A stretch of DNA of 64,000 nucleotides from Plecoglossus altivelis (lineage: Eukaryota; Chordata; Actinopteri; Osmeriformes; Plecoglossidae). The DNA lies in the NCBI GenBank assembly GCA_036571765.1, contig BROE01000022.1, positions 9,145,575 to 9,209,574 of the forward strand, given 5' to 3'. Position 1 is the stretch's first letter. Each line of letters starts with the position of its first letter. The position numbers were made by a program, and so were the translations under genes. Positions 24,584-37,500 of this stretch are shown in pieces. Under the pieces are notes generated by a model that saw only the letters and a program-made list of their open reading frames with translations, was not told the DNA's origin and did not search any database.

Positions 24584-27500
24584 ATACAGGACTCCTTGAG
24601 TATTAGTCAAGATGTAGTCATACATAGTGTTACTCTGTAGATCAATTCTATTCGATGTGAGCGGGAGGGACACATTTTATGGTCTAAACCAGGACACTGG
24701 CATTGCGAACAGTAGCCTACTGATTGTGTTCAAAAGAACACTGTTTATTAGAATCAAAGAAGCATTCTAAAATGTTTTTGTGATGCTTCACCATCTAGCC
24801 ATCCTGCCCTTTTTACAGATGCAGAAGCTTGGTAATATCTGTTTCCAAATGAATGCAAGGTTGATATTTTCTGTCCCCTTTCCAGCCCTCTGGCATTTCC
24901 AATAGATAACTCTCAGGAATACAGGGTACGAACACGATCAGTGGCGCAATGCTATGTTGATATAATCTAGTGTTAAATTGGTACGTTCTCCCAGAGATGG
25001 AGAGAATAATTGGCTTTGGTATGCATGGTATTATTGAGAATTATATGGTTGCTATATACAAAAGCAGTAGTATCCACTGTAACAATCAAAATATTATTCA
25101 GAACACATACCAATGGTGTTATTCTGTTCAATGGTACCACATGTTTAATAGGTCATGGAATTCGGTATTTAAGAGTATATTGTGTCAATACATGTCCATC
25201 TTTTGAATTTGGTTGATTAATGTGCCTTAAGTCAACTTTGAACTCCTAAAGTTTTTTCTTAGTACAAGCCAGGCTTACATGACAAGTTGAGAGCTTGGAG
25301 GTACAGATTGTATTCTAGGCAGGAAGTCCCCACAGTATAGATAGATGAAGAGAGAGGTCTGCCTTGTGAGGATTCAGACAGGGATGTGTCAGAGAGGCCG
25401 GGCGCCTTGGGTAAGCAACTGCACACAATTAGAGAGTGAATGAGTGGGTGGCTGCTCTTTAAGCCCCGGGGGAAGCCTTAAACCAAAAAGTAGAAACATC
25501 AATCTGTGGACTCTTTTGAGAGATCCTGAGCTTTCACATTCATATCTTATTTTCAGGAAATCTTTATCTTTTATCTGTGATAAAAGTGTTCTCTTGGGTT
25601 TTACAGTACTTACTCGTCCCCATTTTTAAACATGGGAATGTAAACTCCACTAAAAGCATGCAGCAGATGTGGATGTGTGCACTATGCATACAGATGTACC
25701 TACATACAATTAGTCCAAACCCATATCTGTGAATTAGATGGAAGATTTGAACACTCATTTCAATCTTGTTTTTCAATATCTTGAACAACAAATTATATAG
25801 ACTTTCAGGGGTTTTCATGTACAGCAAATATATATAACTATAGTTTTACCCAAATTCACTCAACTATCTTCACTTACAGTTTAAGACATATTCCACCACA
25901 TCAAACATCTATGACAACAACTTCATACTATATCTTTTTTACCGATTGTGAGATTTCTGAAAGGCCAGGTATGAAATGTCTTGACAAATAAGAAACAATG
26001 GCCAGAAAGTCATTTGAAAAGGATGGTCGAACTACTTTGAATCAAAACCTTTGTAGCTGCACTATTAATGGCATAGCACCTTTCTACAAACCTAAATTTA
26101 ATTATAGCGCTGGTAATGTTTCCTCCAGTTGAATCATCTACATGAACCACACTCCATCTTGTCATAAACTCCTTATGAGTAAATGTGTTTATTTTAAGTC
26201 TAATTGACCGTAAAGTTATGTGTTTGCATGAATAGGAAAAAAATACTGCAATGATCCAATGACAAGTCAAGGCACAGAATACAATTTGACTAATTGGGAT
26301 AGCTACCTTAAAAGCACCCAGCAGGATGCAAGTAATGAGCTAAACTGCCAGGGCTGGAGTGTTCAGTGCAGCAGTCTTTAGAGATGTTTTCCTTTTCAAA
26401 GTCACTGTAAGACAGTGTGATCATGTCAAACCTCAAAAATAACACAACCCAAATAAACCTTGCTATTGTCTTATGAACCTATGAACCATTTACTGCAATG
26501 ACAATTATCAGTTCCTATATTAGGCTATGGCACTGCAAATGTGAGCACAACATTGGATTGGAGATTGGAGCAGGTTTTCATATCAGTCCATGCCAACTAA
26601 AGGCAGTGTGCATACCAACTCCCCTACCATCCCCTATATCAGTTTTGAGAGCACACTTTCTGTGCGGAAATCAACAAAGACCAGAAAAGGTTCATGCATT
26701 TTTATAGCATATCCAAGATGAAGGTGGCAAGCTACTTAGCGGGTTGGAAAGCCGTATGCTCATGCCTGGCATGCTGAATAGTTTACTTTTTGAAAGTACG
26801 GTGAATAAATAACTCATGCTTACACGCAGACCTCCTTGGTCGTTTATTATTCATACTGTATTCTAATGCAGTATTGTGCAAGGGGGCTCTTGGAGAAGGG
26901 AAAACCAAACGTTAAAGCCATGAATGTAACACACACTTTGATTGAAACATTATCACCTTCATCAAAAAGATGTCACCATTGGCGTGTCCTTTTCATGTGT
27001 ACTGTAGAGCTACGGTGCTGTGTCATTGCATTACAGTAGGCCCACTGACGTTCACTAGTCAGAAAACACTGCAGAATTAGGGATGCCTGTCTTGGGTTTT
27101 GACATGATACTGAATGGCATTCTTTCTTTTCAAATTTGCTTATAGAAAGAGCCATGTTTTGCCCTTAGTAGATGCTGCAATCCATGATGTAAACACTAAC
27201 AAATTACTGTCATCTTTTGCAGGGGTCATGTGTATGAACTTGTTTAAAGTTAAACTGATTTCAGAGACGGAAGATCTTTATTAGAGATATTGACTGCAGT
27301 GCCCTAGAAGCAGACGTCAGTGCTTATGTGAGAGCAATCAACTATGTTTAGCAGTGAGGCACCAGGGCTGAAATGAGAAAGTGTGTCTATAATTCAGACC
27401 AGATGGAGACTGAATTGATGTGCCACAGACTATCATAGGGTCACCGTTAAAGTCTTGAATGGCACACTTTGCTTATTCAATTAGCAACCTCTTGTGAATT

Positions 27501-27929
27501 GCACAGGTGGTGCAGATGGCATGGGAAACTTCCCAAAGTGTTTCAGCGTTTGGAGTACTCATGTAAGTATAAGGGTGTAAAGGTAACCCTATGGAGAATA
27601 AGTACATCGTATACGATACGCTGTTGTTGCAACAAATATGTATTGATTGCAGTGCAAATTTGAGCTTTCCGCTGAAATTCAAGATACAAAGTAGTTCGAG
27701 TTGATGAAATTACGTCATTTGCTGTTTATGCGCAGTAAATCAGATTCTTGCTTATTGCATTGCTGTTGCTATAAATACATGGCTGAGATAGTTTATGATG
27801 AATAATATGGCAAAATACTCTCCATCCACCATACCCTCTTGCTCACAATAAATACAATCATCTGACCAATAAACTAATGACTTAATTTAATTTCGCATTA
27901 CTTGCCTGTGGTTTATACAGTGTTCAAAA

Positions 27930-28340
27930 ATTGGAAAAAACAACAAAGATAAAACCATGTGCAAGTGAGCAAACAAAATGAAGGAGAACAGGCAGACCGA
28001 TCAAAACACACAGATTTATGAAATAACAAGGAGCACCAAATCTCAGGTTCTCACACACCATTGGAAAAATAACAAGCAAAACAAACAGGGAACACAAAGG
28101 ACATACAAAATACATCAAAGTACAAGGGTAAAGACTGACGACAGAAGCAAATACATATATGCAGGGTGATCACAGTTGATCAAAAGGGGACACAGGTGTG
28201 AAGGGGAAGTAAGGAACCAGGGGTTGGGGAGGTAGATGACATACCCATGCCTCAGACACACAAGGAGATGGACTGGGAGCAATAGAAACTGTAGGAATGC
28301 AAGGCAAACACATGGAAACACCAAGACATTGGCGGTGACT
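27930..28340. repeat. A-rich, T-poor segment, possible decayed retroelement
   Basis: The plus strand is markedly purine-rich and T-poor for about 400 bases, with many ACAAA and GGAACA words, then a GGGGACACAGGTG-like stretch near 28185. That texture resembles decayed LTR-type elements of fish, but I find no terminal repeats, primer-binding site or coding domain. Class uncertain. Confidence 0.2.
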
Positions 28341-29189
28341 TCATTGGCAATGTGTGGATATTGACCAATCACAAATCGAGGAAATCTCTTGAATATTATC
28401 TTAAAAAAGGAAGAGGGAGAGGAGAGGATAAGACCTGGTCTGGATTCTGAGCCGGTACCTGTCAGTAAGGCTTTAGCCTACATGGTAAGCATACTTGCCT
28501 GGTGAGCCATTGGGGCACCCTTCACTTTTCAGATTTAAGTGTAAGTAGATTATCCTGTCTTACTTTCACCAACCATATTCATCAAAGAGCAATTACTTGT
28601 TTTATATGACCTTATTCCAAATGAATACAAAACTATGATGCCACATCTAAAAACATTTCCGACCCATAAATCTAATTAGACCAAACATTCACCAACTCTA
28701 ATTTTATGCACCAACCCTGAAGCTAACTTCCACATGGAAAATGCAAAGAGATTATGTGGGCAGCTAATGGGGGTGGTTAGGGAGCTGAGGTCAGCAACTT
28801 CGACTCAACTAAATTCTATCTCATGCTTTGAAAGCTTGCTGCAAACTGGACTGCAGCCTCTGGAGGTTTAACAAAGTGCTTAGAGAGCTGGCCAACAAGG
28901 GATAGCCCCTCACTGCAGAGAGGGACTCTTAGCCTTTGGGCTGTGCTGTGTAAGTAATGAAATAGAACGTGAAGGGGACTTGAATAGACCAGTGAGATCC
29001 TGTATTGCTTATAGTGCAGAATGTCAAGTATGATGCTGCAGTGAAATGCAAATCGACACAGCTTAGATATTGTCTTGCACATCAAGTGCTTCTTGGCTGA
29101 TTGCTTCTTGTCCACTTTGTATTTAGTATAAAATAAAATGAAAACAATAATAATAGAACTAATTCAAATAGATCTGATCTGAACCTTGC

Positions 29190-29580
29190 CACTGACAGCT
29201 GTTGTTTCCTGCTTTTGGCAAGCTTGGGCCCTTTGGCCTTTCTTTACACCCAAATGTCAGAAAGTATCAACCTAGTGTGCCCTGTGGTTCTACTGCCAGG
29301 CTGTCTAAGGGACATTGTGCTCAAGGTGTAAACAAGGACAGGATCTCTATGTCCCCTGGACAATCATTGGCACAGCTGTCTGGGAGCAGTAGCCCCCCTA
29401 ACAGCTCCCACAAGGAGTCATTATCAGACATGTCCATCAGCAGGACTCTCATATCTCCGCACTTAGTTAGCATCATGCTAAGCGGCTGGTGGGCCATTAG
29501 TATCACCTCAGATGACTGTTTATGCAACACACAGGCAGGGGATCAATAGCTGAATGTTATAATCACCTTAATTGTCCACA
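29190..29580. promoter_or_regulatory. Candidate conserved non-coding island
   Basis: Repeat-free block of higher GC than its surroundings, with TAGTTAGCATCATGCTAAGC (a near-palindrome around TTAGCATCATGCTAAG), TTTATGCAAC and ACCTTAATTGTCC. Both strands are open for 69-115 codons here, but neither peptide resembles a known protein, so a regulatory reading is preferred. Conservation untested. Confidence 0.22.
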
Positions 29581-32500
29581 GTAAGCCATTACTGAAAACT
29601 GTTGGTGGGATAAAGATGTAGTGTAGAGACAAACTAAGCATACTTTGGTAACTTGAAGTTTTCTAATAAAGTATTGGTGACCTACACCCTCAGACGTTTA
29701 CTTAGAAGTTCCAGACTACGTAAAGGCAAAGGTTTTAATTGAAATTCAATGCAGTGAACATTGAATATTTTAGTATTCATTCAGTATAATGCATTGAATG
29801 TTTGAGTGTGTAAGAAATAATATTTCCTTAATCCAAGGTTAAAATACAGACCATAGCGATAAAACTGTTGATTACATCGCACAATGTACTCATTGACTAA
29901 AGAAACTTTACAATTGGGATACAGTAATGAATAGCCTTAAAATAGACCATAACTGGTGGATGACGCAATACATGAAATAGGCTTTCAGTAGGGGGTAAAG
30001 TTAATTACAAAAGTTTCCTGTGGCATTAAGTTGGGCAAAGAATATCAGAACCAGTAAGCGTTGCGCATGTGTACCCTAAACCCATGGAGAGTGAAAATAT
30101 ATCTTACCCTCCAGAGCATCTGGGGATTCTACTAAACGCAATATTTTTATACATTACTTTTTGAAACAAAATAATACTGTAACATACCCAGCGTTCTACT
30201 TGAACATGACTTATCTCATTGCCATAGAGGTACATACTGTAGATAATCTGTCAGCAGAGGTACAGTCCTATTTTGAAACCAGAATATAATTATGTTTTAA
30301 ACAAGAGTATTTCTTAAAGTTGTATTCATAAGTAATCTAATAAAGAGTTACTTTATATTAGAATTGTAAGGCACTGACAGCAAGAGACAAATCGAATTCT
30401 TACATAAAATCTTGAATGAGATCTTGGATTAATTACACAATTATCTTCAAGCCCTGGTGAAGTTTCCATGCATAATTACAGGGTCCATTCATTTTGCTTT
30501 CTGAAGCCAGTTCTGGTGTTAAGAGTCTTTCTTATTGTGTTTCACGAGAAATTAGACGACTTGTTGAAAGACGAACCCCTTGTGGAAAACAAGATGGCAA
30601 AAGTTTAGCGAAGTGTCATTATACAGAAGCCATCATGACATGGTGTCCAATAGATAAGTCCAATAGAGTCACACACGGTTAGAAAAGTGTTACTGAATCC
30701 TCTAAACCCTCAAACCACAAGTTGTCTGTTTTGGGATTTTAGTGACAATAAAACTTAACACATTCCTTGACACTCAAATCCGAACTTTGTTTAACACGGG
30801 ACAAGCAAACAATAAGAGAGTTAAGGACTGAGAGTTTGCACTGAGCCCTGCTACCTGCTCATTAGGCCGTGCTCCCTCTCATCCTCCAAGCTTTGGCTTT
30901 TGCTGCCTGTCTCTGCCCTCTGGCAGTCCCTATCTACAGTGCTGACACTGAAGTTTCTTTGGAGTAAGATATTCCACACATCTCTCTGATGCTCTCCAAG
31001 GGTCAAAGCCAGAGGAGTTCATACAAACACTCTGAGGATAGATGAGCAGAAAAAACAAGTTAAGAATGCAATAAGTGGCTGAAATGAATGTTCTGAATGA
31101 GATTTGGTGCAGCATGAAAACTGACAATTGACAAAAAATGGACAAAAAGTCTTAACCCAACTAAAAGTTATCTTGACCAGATTACAATACAATTACATCA
31201 TTTGGTGATTGGTGATGATTATGACCGGTATCAAGTGTTTGAACCATTTAACAAATGTCAACCAAATACACAAAATGGTCATTGTTAAATTCTGGCAATA
31301 GTCAAGTAAAAGAAAATGCTTTGTTCATTATTTATTTGTTACAAGTATTTATAAAGAGATGCAGGAAGGAACTGTTCTGTTAGAATCAAAGTCAATAATG
31401 GATTTGCCATGCTTCTATTAACAGAAGACCAGGACGGGCAGGGCTGTGCTCAAGACTAACAATATATTTAACATCAACCTTATCACAGCAAACAGAAATT
31501 TCCACTCACACAAGGACAGGAACAAGATGTCTAAAAGCTTGTGTAATTCTCTGAGTTCTACAGGTTATGTCAGGTCTTTGCCATTTTAATAAGTATGACA
31601 GGACGTTTTTCTTTTTTCTTGCTAACATAGCTGCCTCTTCTTTGACTTCAATTATTCACTCTAAAAAGATAGCACACAACCTATTACAAGATAAGAATAT
31701 GACCTATTTCTGAGCATTGGTCACTAACGAAATGTGCCAAGGGATTTTTGTATTTTTTATTTGAGTGAATGCAATACATCAGTTACCTTAAGCAATGTCA
31801 GCCAATATACTAATTTGGAACATCAACATGAAGGTTTCATGATCATAATAACATTTTTATGTTATTTTCACACCAGCAACCACCCAAGAATAAGAAAAAA
31901 GTTCAACAGTGCAGAAGACTCATTGTCCTAACATTTTCTTGAGGTATTGATATACATTGTTCTTCTTTGAGGGATATCACTGCAGAATGACCTTTGTGTC
32001 AAAACTTTCAGTTGGTTCTCTCTAATCAGGCCATCTGACGGATTTTCACATTCTGATAGGTGTCTCACTCTTTCCTGTCATGTCAAGGTTACTGCTATTC
32101 CTTCACTAACTATGACAGCATTTTGGCATTTTAGAGAAAGCCTACTTTAAACTTTAGTATGAAAGTGACACTGGTCTCCCTTTCCTAAATGATTGACAGG
32201 AAGAATATTGGACAATAATGAGAAGTGGGAGGCATTGAGTTTTCCAATACACAAGTATTTTAGAATTCCTTAAACTGAAAACCCACCGCATGTGTGGAAA
32301 ATACTTTTCTCCAAGAGATCTCAAGGTAGGATATGGTTACATTGCAACACTACATTGTAATGTTTTCAGATAAGACCATTATCCTCTATTGAATTCAAGG
32401 TGCATTCTGCCAGAGAAGAGAGTTGGCAAATATGAACCCTTTGGTCTTTATTCACAGGTAAAAAAATCTAACACGTTTTGCTCTTCCGCATATCATGATA

Positions 32501-32819
32501 TTTTTACTATCAAGGTACAACATTAAATGCTTCAATGGGATTGATATGAATCTCCATTAGGCTGTGAATTTGCTGAAACTGATGCATTCTATCATTATGC
32601 TAATACAGAATATAAGTAACTATTGGTGAATATTTGGTAAGATTAAACACTATGCATCAAGTTATAATGGTGTTGTGTTTCATTCTAAATTGAATGGAAA
32701 TGTTATGGACGGCATCAATCTCAAGAAGCACTAAGCATGTTATGATATTTCTTTAGTGGCATTCAGGGTAAGGTTTAGCAACAGCAGTAGTTATTTAAAA
32801 CTGAGAGCTCTGGGGGATC

Positions 32820-33080
32820 CAAATTAAATGTCAAAAGAATCCAAGTCAGGCTAAAGCCACAGCATTGATAAGGGAAGCCCTTCCCTGAGAATTACCCTAT
32901 AAATTAAAATGCTTTTGAATAATCCTCCAATGAGCTGTCCCCCTGGGATTCTTTATGATCTTTTAAAAGTCATCAGTCTCTCACCAGGTCTGGCTCATTC
33001 AGTCTGCTGGCAAACATGCTTTGTCAATGAGCCACTTTGAAAAATAATATTTATCAGAATATAATGAAGTCTCTGATTGA
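32820..33080. promoter_or_regulatory. Candidate conserved non-coding island
   Basis: Dense homeodomain-type cores (CCAAATTAAATG, CTATAAATTAAAATGC, GAATAATCCTCC) followed by a moderate-GC stretch with AAACATGCTTTGTCAATG, a Sox-like TTTGTC core. Texture suggests an enhancer; inference only. Confidence 0.25.
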
Positions 33081-33135
33081 TTGCTTGGTTGAACGTGTAC
33101 AGTAGAGTGATGACTTACCTAATGGCAACATTATT

Positions 33136-33160
33136 AGATATAGATAGAATATAGATAGAT
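33136..33160. repeat. Imperfect (GATA)n
   Basis: Interrupted AGATA units over 25 bases. Confidence 0.7.
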
Positions 33161-33686
33161 CGCTCACTTTATTAATGCCCGGAGGAAAATGAAATCATCA
33201 TAGCAGCCAGATACATAATTATTGAGATATGCCATGAGCTCAATATGTTTTACTACAATGGAAATTATTTTGATCACAGTAGAGCTTTATGTTATCAGTT
33301 AGTGGACACGTGGATTATGAGATTCTTAAGATAGAGCATGGTCACAGACCTACTCAGGCTTGATGGACACAATGTGGAGCATGGCCGGTCCACGTGGTAG
33401 CTGATACAGGAGAGAGGGAATCAACCACCCTCCTCCTTCCATCATACCATTCAATGCTGGCCTCAGTCTGGTCTTTTGTAAGCGGCCATTTACAAGACTT
33501 TTCTACTGAGTGGCACAGCTGCCTTGTCTTTTGTTCCATAGTTGTGGCACATTCCACAGTGAGGTATTGAAAAGTAATGACGGCAAACTTGAAATGGTGC
33601 TGTGTGAATTAGAATAGACCACTGTGGTCTGAAAAGCTCTTTCCAGTCATTGCACAAGTTGACCTGTCTATCATCTTTTACAGCTC

Positions 33687-33708
33687 TACAGTTGTGGTCA
33701 AATGTTTA
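33687..33708 (+). mobile_element. Possible Tc1/mariner-type terminal repeat
   Basis: A TA dinucleotide followed by CAGTTGTGGTCAAATGTTTA, which looks like the outer end of a fish Tc1-type transposon. The sequence then runs into AT-rich DNA with no transposase frame. A weak candidate for the opposite end (GTTTGACAGCTGT) lies at 33995-34007, which would make a roughly 320-base non-autonomous element, but the match is poor. Could be a solo end or coincidence. Confidence 0.35.
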
Positions 33709-34363
33709 ATTAAAACATTCTGGATATTTTGGATAAGTCTTAATATTAAATTAACTTCCTGAATATATAAATGGAGGCTTAACACTGAAAGTACAAGTGT
33801 ATTTCTGAAAATATACAGTAAATGTAACTAAATATACAATATACATATACATATATAAACATTTATGAAATTATAAGGAAAGGTGTTTTTTAAGTTAAGG
33901 AAATCATACAAATGTTTCAAATAGAATTTTGAGTGTTTGAGTTTATAGTATCTATAATAAATGTTTGCTCTGTATGTAAATTCTCAGAGCGGTAGTTTGA
34001 CAGCTGTGGAAGGATCGTGGGTAAATATGTTCCTCATTTATTTTCTTATTGTCTACCAGTCAGCCTGCCGCTCTTGTATTTTGTTTACTTTAACAATCAA
34101 TGTAAACAGAAGGCAGACAAGGACAACTATTATACGAGGATGAATCTGACTGGCAAACTTATTCGTCAAGTTTTCCAAGCAACCTGAAAACTGCAATGTA
34201 TTGTATTGGTACCTGATTATTGAAGCACCTACTTGATACCTACAAACAAAAGATTTGCATTATAATCTTACACATATACTAGCTTTTGGAACAGTGAAAC
34301 GACACCCATACAGTATATGAAATTTCTAGATTAATCTTACTAGGGAAATGATGGGTAACATGT
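33709..34363. other. AT-rich gene-free stretch
   Basis: Very AT-rich, with loosely repeated ATATAC words near 33825-33860. It may be the interior of the possible Tc1-derived element up to about 34007; otherwise nothing is recognisable. Confidence 0.5.
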
Positions 34364-34575
34364 CTGTCCTGCTGTCCTCCTTGCTGACAGGGAGGTTATT
34401 TAGGATGCACCACTGGAGTCTGACGGCTGTCTGCTCCCTGGCATCTCCTGCTCTCCCACTGATGGTTCCCGTACGGCCCGGGAATATGTCTCCCATCTGT
34501 CCGTCTTGGAAAACCAAGGTACGTATCTGAGCATTAGTGAAGACAGCCAACAGCAGCTGGGTAGGGAAATACAGG
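34364..34575 (+). repeat. Duplicated element, copy B (inverted relative to copy A)
   Basis: This 212-base block matches the reverse complement of 3713-3923 at about 95% by hand alignment, with a sharp edge at 34364. It is drawn on the plus strand because the exon-shaped unit runs that way. The homologous block includes 27 bases upstream of the acceptor junction and 57 bases beyond the exon end, so it is not a spliced retrocopy. If one transcript spans both copies, the inverted arms could pair into a long RNA duplex. Confidence 0.9.
34391..34518 (+). CDS. Candidate exon (unrecognised) in copy B
   Basis: A pyrimidine-rich tract (34361-34387) ends in the acceptor GACAG at 34386-34390. The 128-base body is open in only one frame: two bases, then 42 codons to AAG. 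It meets the strong donor GTACGTAT at 34519. It would enter with one base of the first codon in the previous exon and exit in phase 0. The peptide has a hydrophobic Pro/Leu/Val-rich centre (around PALPLMVPVRPG) and two Cys; I do not recognise it. No partner exon is identified in the window. A non-coding RNA exon or splice-like repeat sequence is equally possible. Confidence 0.25.
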
Positions 34576-37500
34576 CCTAGATAGACAAGGGCAGAATGGA
34601 TACCCTAAAGACACTGTGTTTCCAGAGCTGAGTTCAATGACTATCCATGACATTGAACTAACACTATACTTTATTTTTGCATATGTATGTTGTCTGTGCA
34701 GCCTGTATCTGCCACCACTTATAAATAGTAGCTCATGGCCGGAAACTATTTTAATGAACATTTGAAGCTGCACAGTTCACTAATGCAGATTGTATTTGCC
34801 ATTGGATTCATAGAATGATACTTTTGTATCATACATCTAATATAACTAACACATATCTGGTGATTGAGTCAATGATCTAATATGTGATCTCAGACTTTCA
34901 CTATCGATAGTATTCATATTCTATTGATTGTTAGTATAGAAAACGTGTTAGTCTTAACATGTATAAACCTATTGCTCATCTGGAGCTTGCTTTTTTAGCT
35001 GAAGACTTGGATGTCTGCAACTATTGGTGTAAAACTTGAGTGAATCAAATAATGATTCTGGTCAAAATAAGAACTTGAGCAACATAAAGCAAGTTTACAT
35101 GGTTTTTCATGTAGGGATCGTCAGTTTGTTTCTGAAGCCCTGTCCGTGAAAGAGGCAGTGTGAGATTGTGTCAGGCAATCTCTTGGCGACCCCTCAGATT
35201 TCAGTCACGTCTCAGTCCCTATACTTGTCTGCTGAAGCAATTTGTCTTCTCTGATAAAATGGCCACATAATGGCAGAATCAATGGGGGCAATCAAATGCA
35301 TTCAATCAGGTCTTTGTGCCACCGATGTCGGCATTTTCAAAAGAAGTGCACCCCTTGTCATACCACAATCTTAATAGGCATCTTAGAATTAGCTATTGAG
35401 TTTGTATAGGAACCCTTACATTAGTACACAAATTAACTGTGTGAATACAATTATTTCAAAGCAATATTTGACTCAATGTTTCTTGTTGTCATTTCCTACT
35501 GTACACTGTTCAGTTCTAATACCAGAGCCAATATTTAATTCTACCAAACTACTATTACTAGGATTCATTCAATGCAATGTTTGGTGAAAGAGTTAAAAAC
35601 TGTAGCAAGGTATGCTATCAGTTTGGCAGTAATCTTTGTGGGATTGTGGCAAGGACAATACTCATCTGAAAACCACAGAACAGAAAGAGGATCAAGGCTG
35701 ACCCTTGATTAAGCCAAGGCTGACTCGACAGTGAAAATGACCAACGGAAAGATAGAAGGTGGTGCATGTGTCCATGTGTGTATGCTACATGTCTTGCTCC
35801 TGCTCAAAGACAAATGGCCCCCAGTGATTGAGCCTGATTACATGTAGCAATGTGGCCCTCTTCAATTTGCAGCAAGCCCGAAGGTAATGGCAGCTGGTCC
35901 AACCCAAGGCTATCTGTAAATCATACATTATTTACAGCAAAAACTGCATCCAACAAAACTCCAGCTGCCTTTTCCTTTGTAGCTTGAGTGGACATCACAT
36001 TCAACTATACAATCCAAATAAACAGGTATAATACCAAATGTGTAAACACTCAGGACTCCGAAGAACTATATTGGTCAGAAAACAACCTATTTACAGATCG
36101 CCTATTGTAGGAAATGTTGTTTTCTTAAAGCCACAAGAGGCATCATTTCCTAGTTCAGCATGGACCACAAGCATTGTTTGGTGCCTGAAGCTACTGGTGA
36201 CAGGGAGATTCACAGGCTGTTTGAATAAGAGTGGATGTGGTGTTGTGTAGCCAGAGTGATGTGCTGGACACATACTGCTATAGCCTAGAGCAGCCTAATA
36301 GGTCTTTGACGGCTGGTATTGGGACAGAGATGGACACCTTGGTCATTAGAGAGAGATTAATGGCAGCTTGGTTGGGAGGGGGAGAGTGAAGCACTAGGAG
36401 AACTGATCTATCTTTTCTACAGTTCTTGTCGAGCTACGAGTTACAGGAAATGTCAATGCATGTTGTTAATTTTAGAAATGTGTTTCAGATTTAAAAAAAG
36501 TTATATTTTGTAGTAGAAAAGCCAAAAGTATTTTCAGAGGATTTTGAAATTGGACACTTTTCAGACTCAAAATGGCTTCGCACATTTTCTTTTGAAGACC
36601 TGAGAAGAGTTACATAATCGTAGATTTGTATTTGCATTTTTCAATAATGTAAGCCCAACAATGGATAGACTTCTCATTTTAATTTCCTAATTAGCTATTT
36701 GTATCATAGTTCTTCTGTATTGAAAAATAAATAAATATTTGTACACAGTCTGGGACTGACTTTGTTTTAGCCCGAATTATTTATTTCAATATCTTATAAT
36801 AAACCAAATAATTAAATTTCAGAGCAAGCTATTTTATAAACTTTGGAATAGTGTGATCATAAAGTAGCTGGCTCATTTTTGTAGCATAACTAAATGTATA
36901 GTTCTTTTAAAGGTCAACCACCACAATTTCCCGCAGTAAGCTATGTAAGAGATACATAATACACAACGTTACTACACTATATTTGCATTATAGGGCTACT
37001 TGACAAGAAATGCATTCAATAGGAAATGGCATCCTCCACTGTGTGCAGTTTTTTAAACACAAGGTTAAGGAGTTGACTCAAAGGATTATGATTAGGGTTA
37101 ACAAAAAACATGGGGTGGCTGCACTTGGCTGATTTTAAATGGAACAAATGGATATACCTTTGCCTAACCAACCACCATATACAGTAGCTGGCATTGACTC
37201 CAGTTGTACACACATTTTATGTGAATTTAGAACAGTCTCAATTTGTCTCAGAAACTTAATATTAGATCATTCATATACAGAACATTAAAAATGTTTCATC
37301 ACCAATAGTGTTTGCTTGTTATGAAATAGCATTTAGTTGATATGCAACAAGGGGGATATGTGTAGCACAATACATGTTGTATCCTGGTATCCACCTGGTA
37401 TACTAGATGCAATTGTGACATAACTGGCTAAACTATGCAGCCAAGCAAATAGGATTCGGATAGGAGGCTGATTAACCTCTAGCAAGATTAGATTTTACAT

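Larger units (their letters stand above)
22040..27929. other. Gene-free stretch
   Basis: AT-rich DNA with no supported gene. It contains a telomere-like segment (22253-22340), a C10 run (23467-23476), a (GA)12 tract, and a cluster of overlapping inverted repeats at 24535-24583. The rest shows nothing recognisable. Confidence 0.6.
28341..33686. other. Gene-free stretch
   Basis: No supported gene. Inside it are the candidate islands at 29190-29580 and 32820-33080, and a pyrimidine-rich, moderate-GC patch around 30820-30960. A short GATA-rich tract lies at 33136-33160. The remainder is AT-rich and featureless. Confidence 0.6.
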
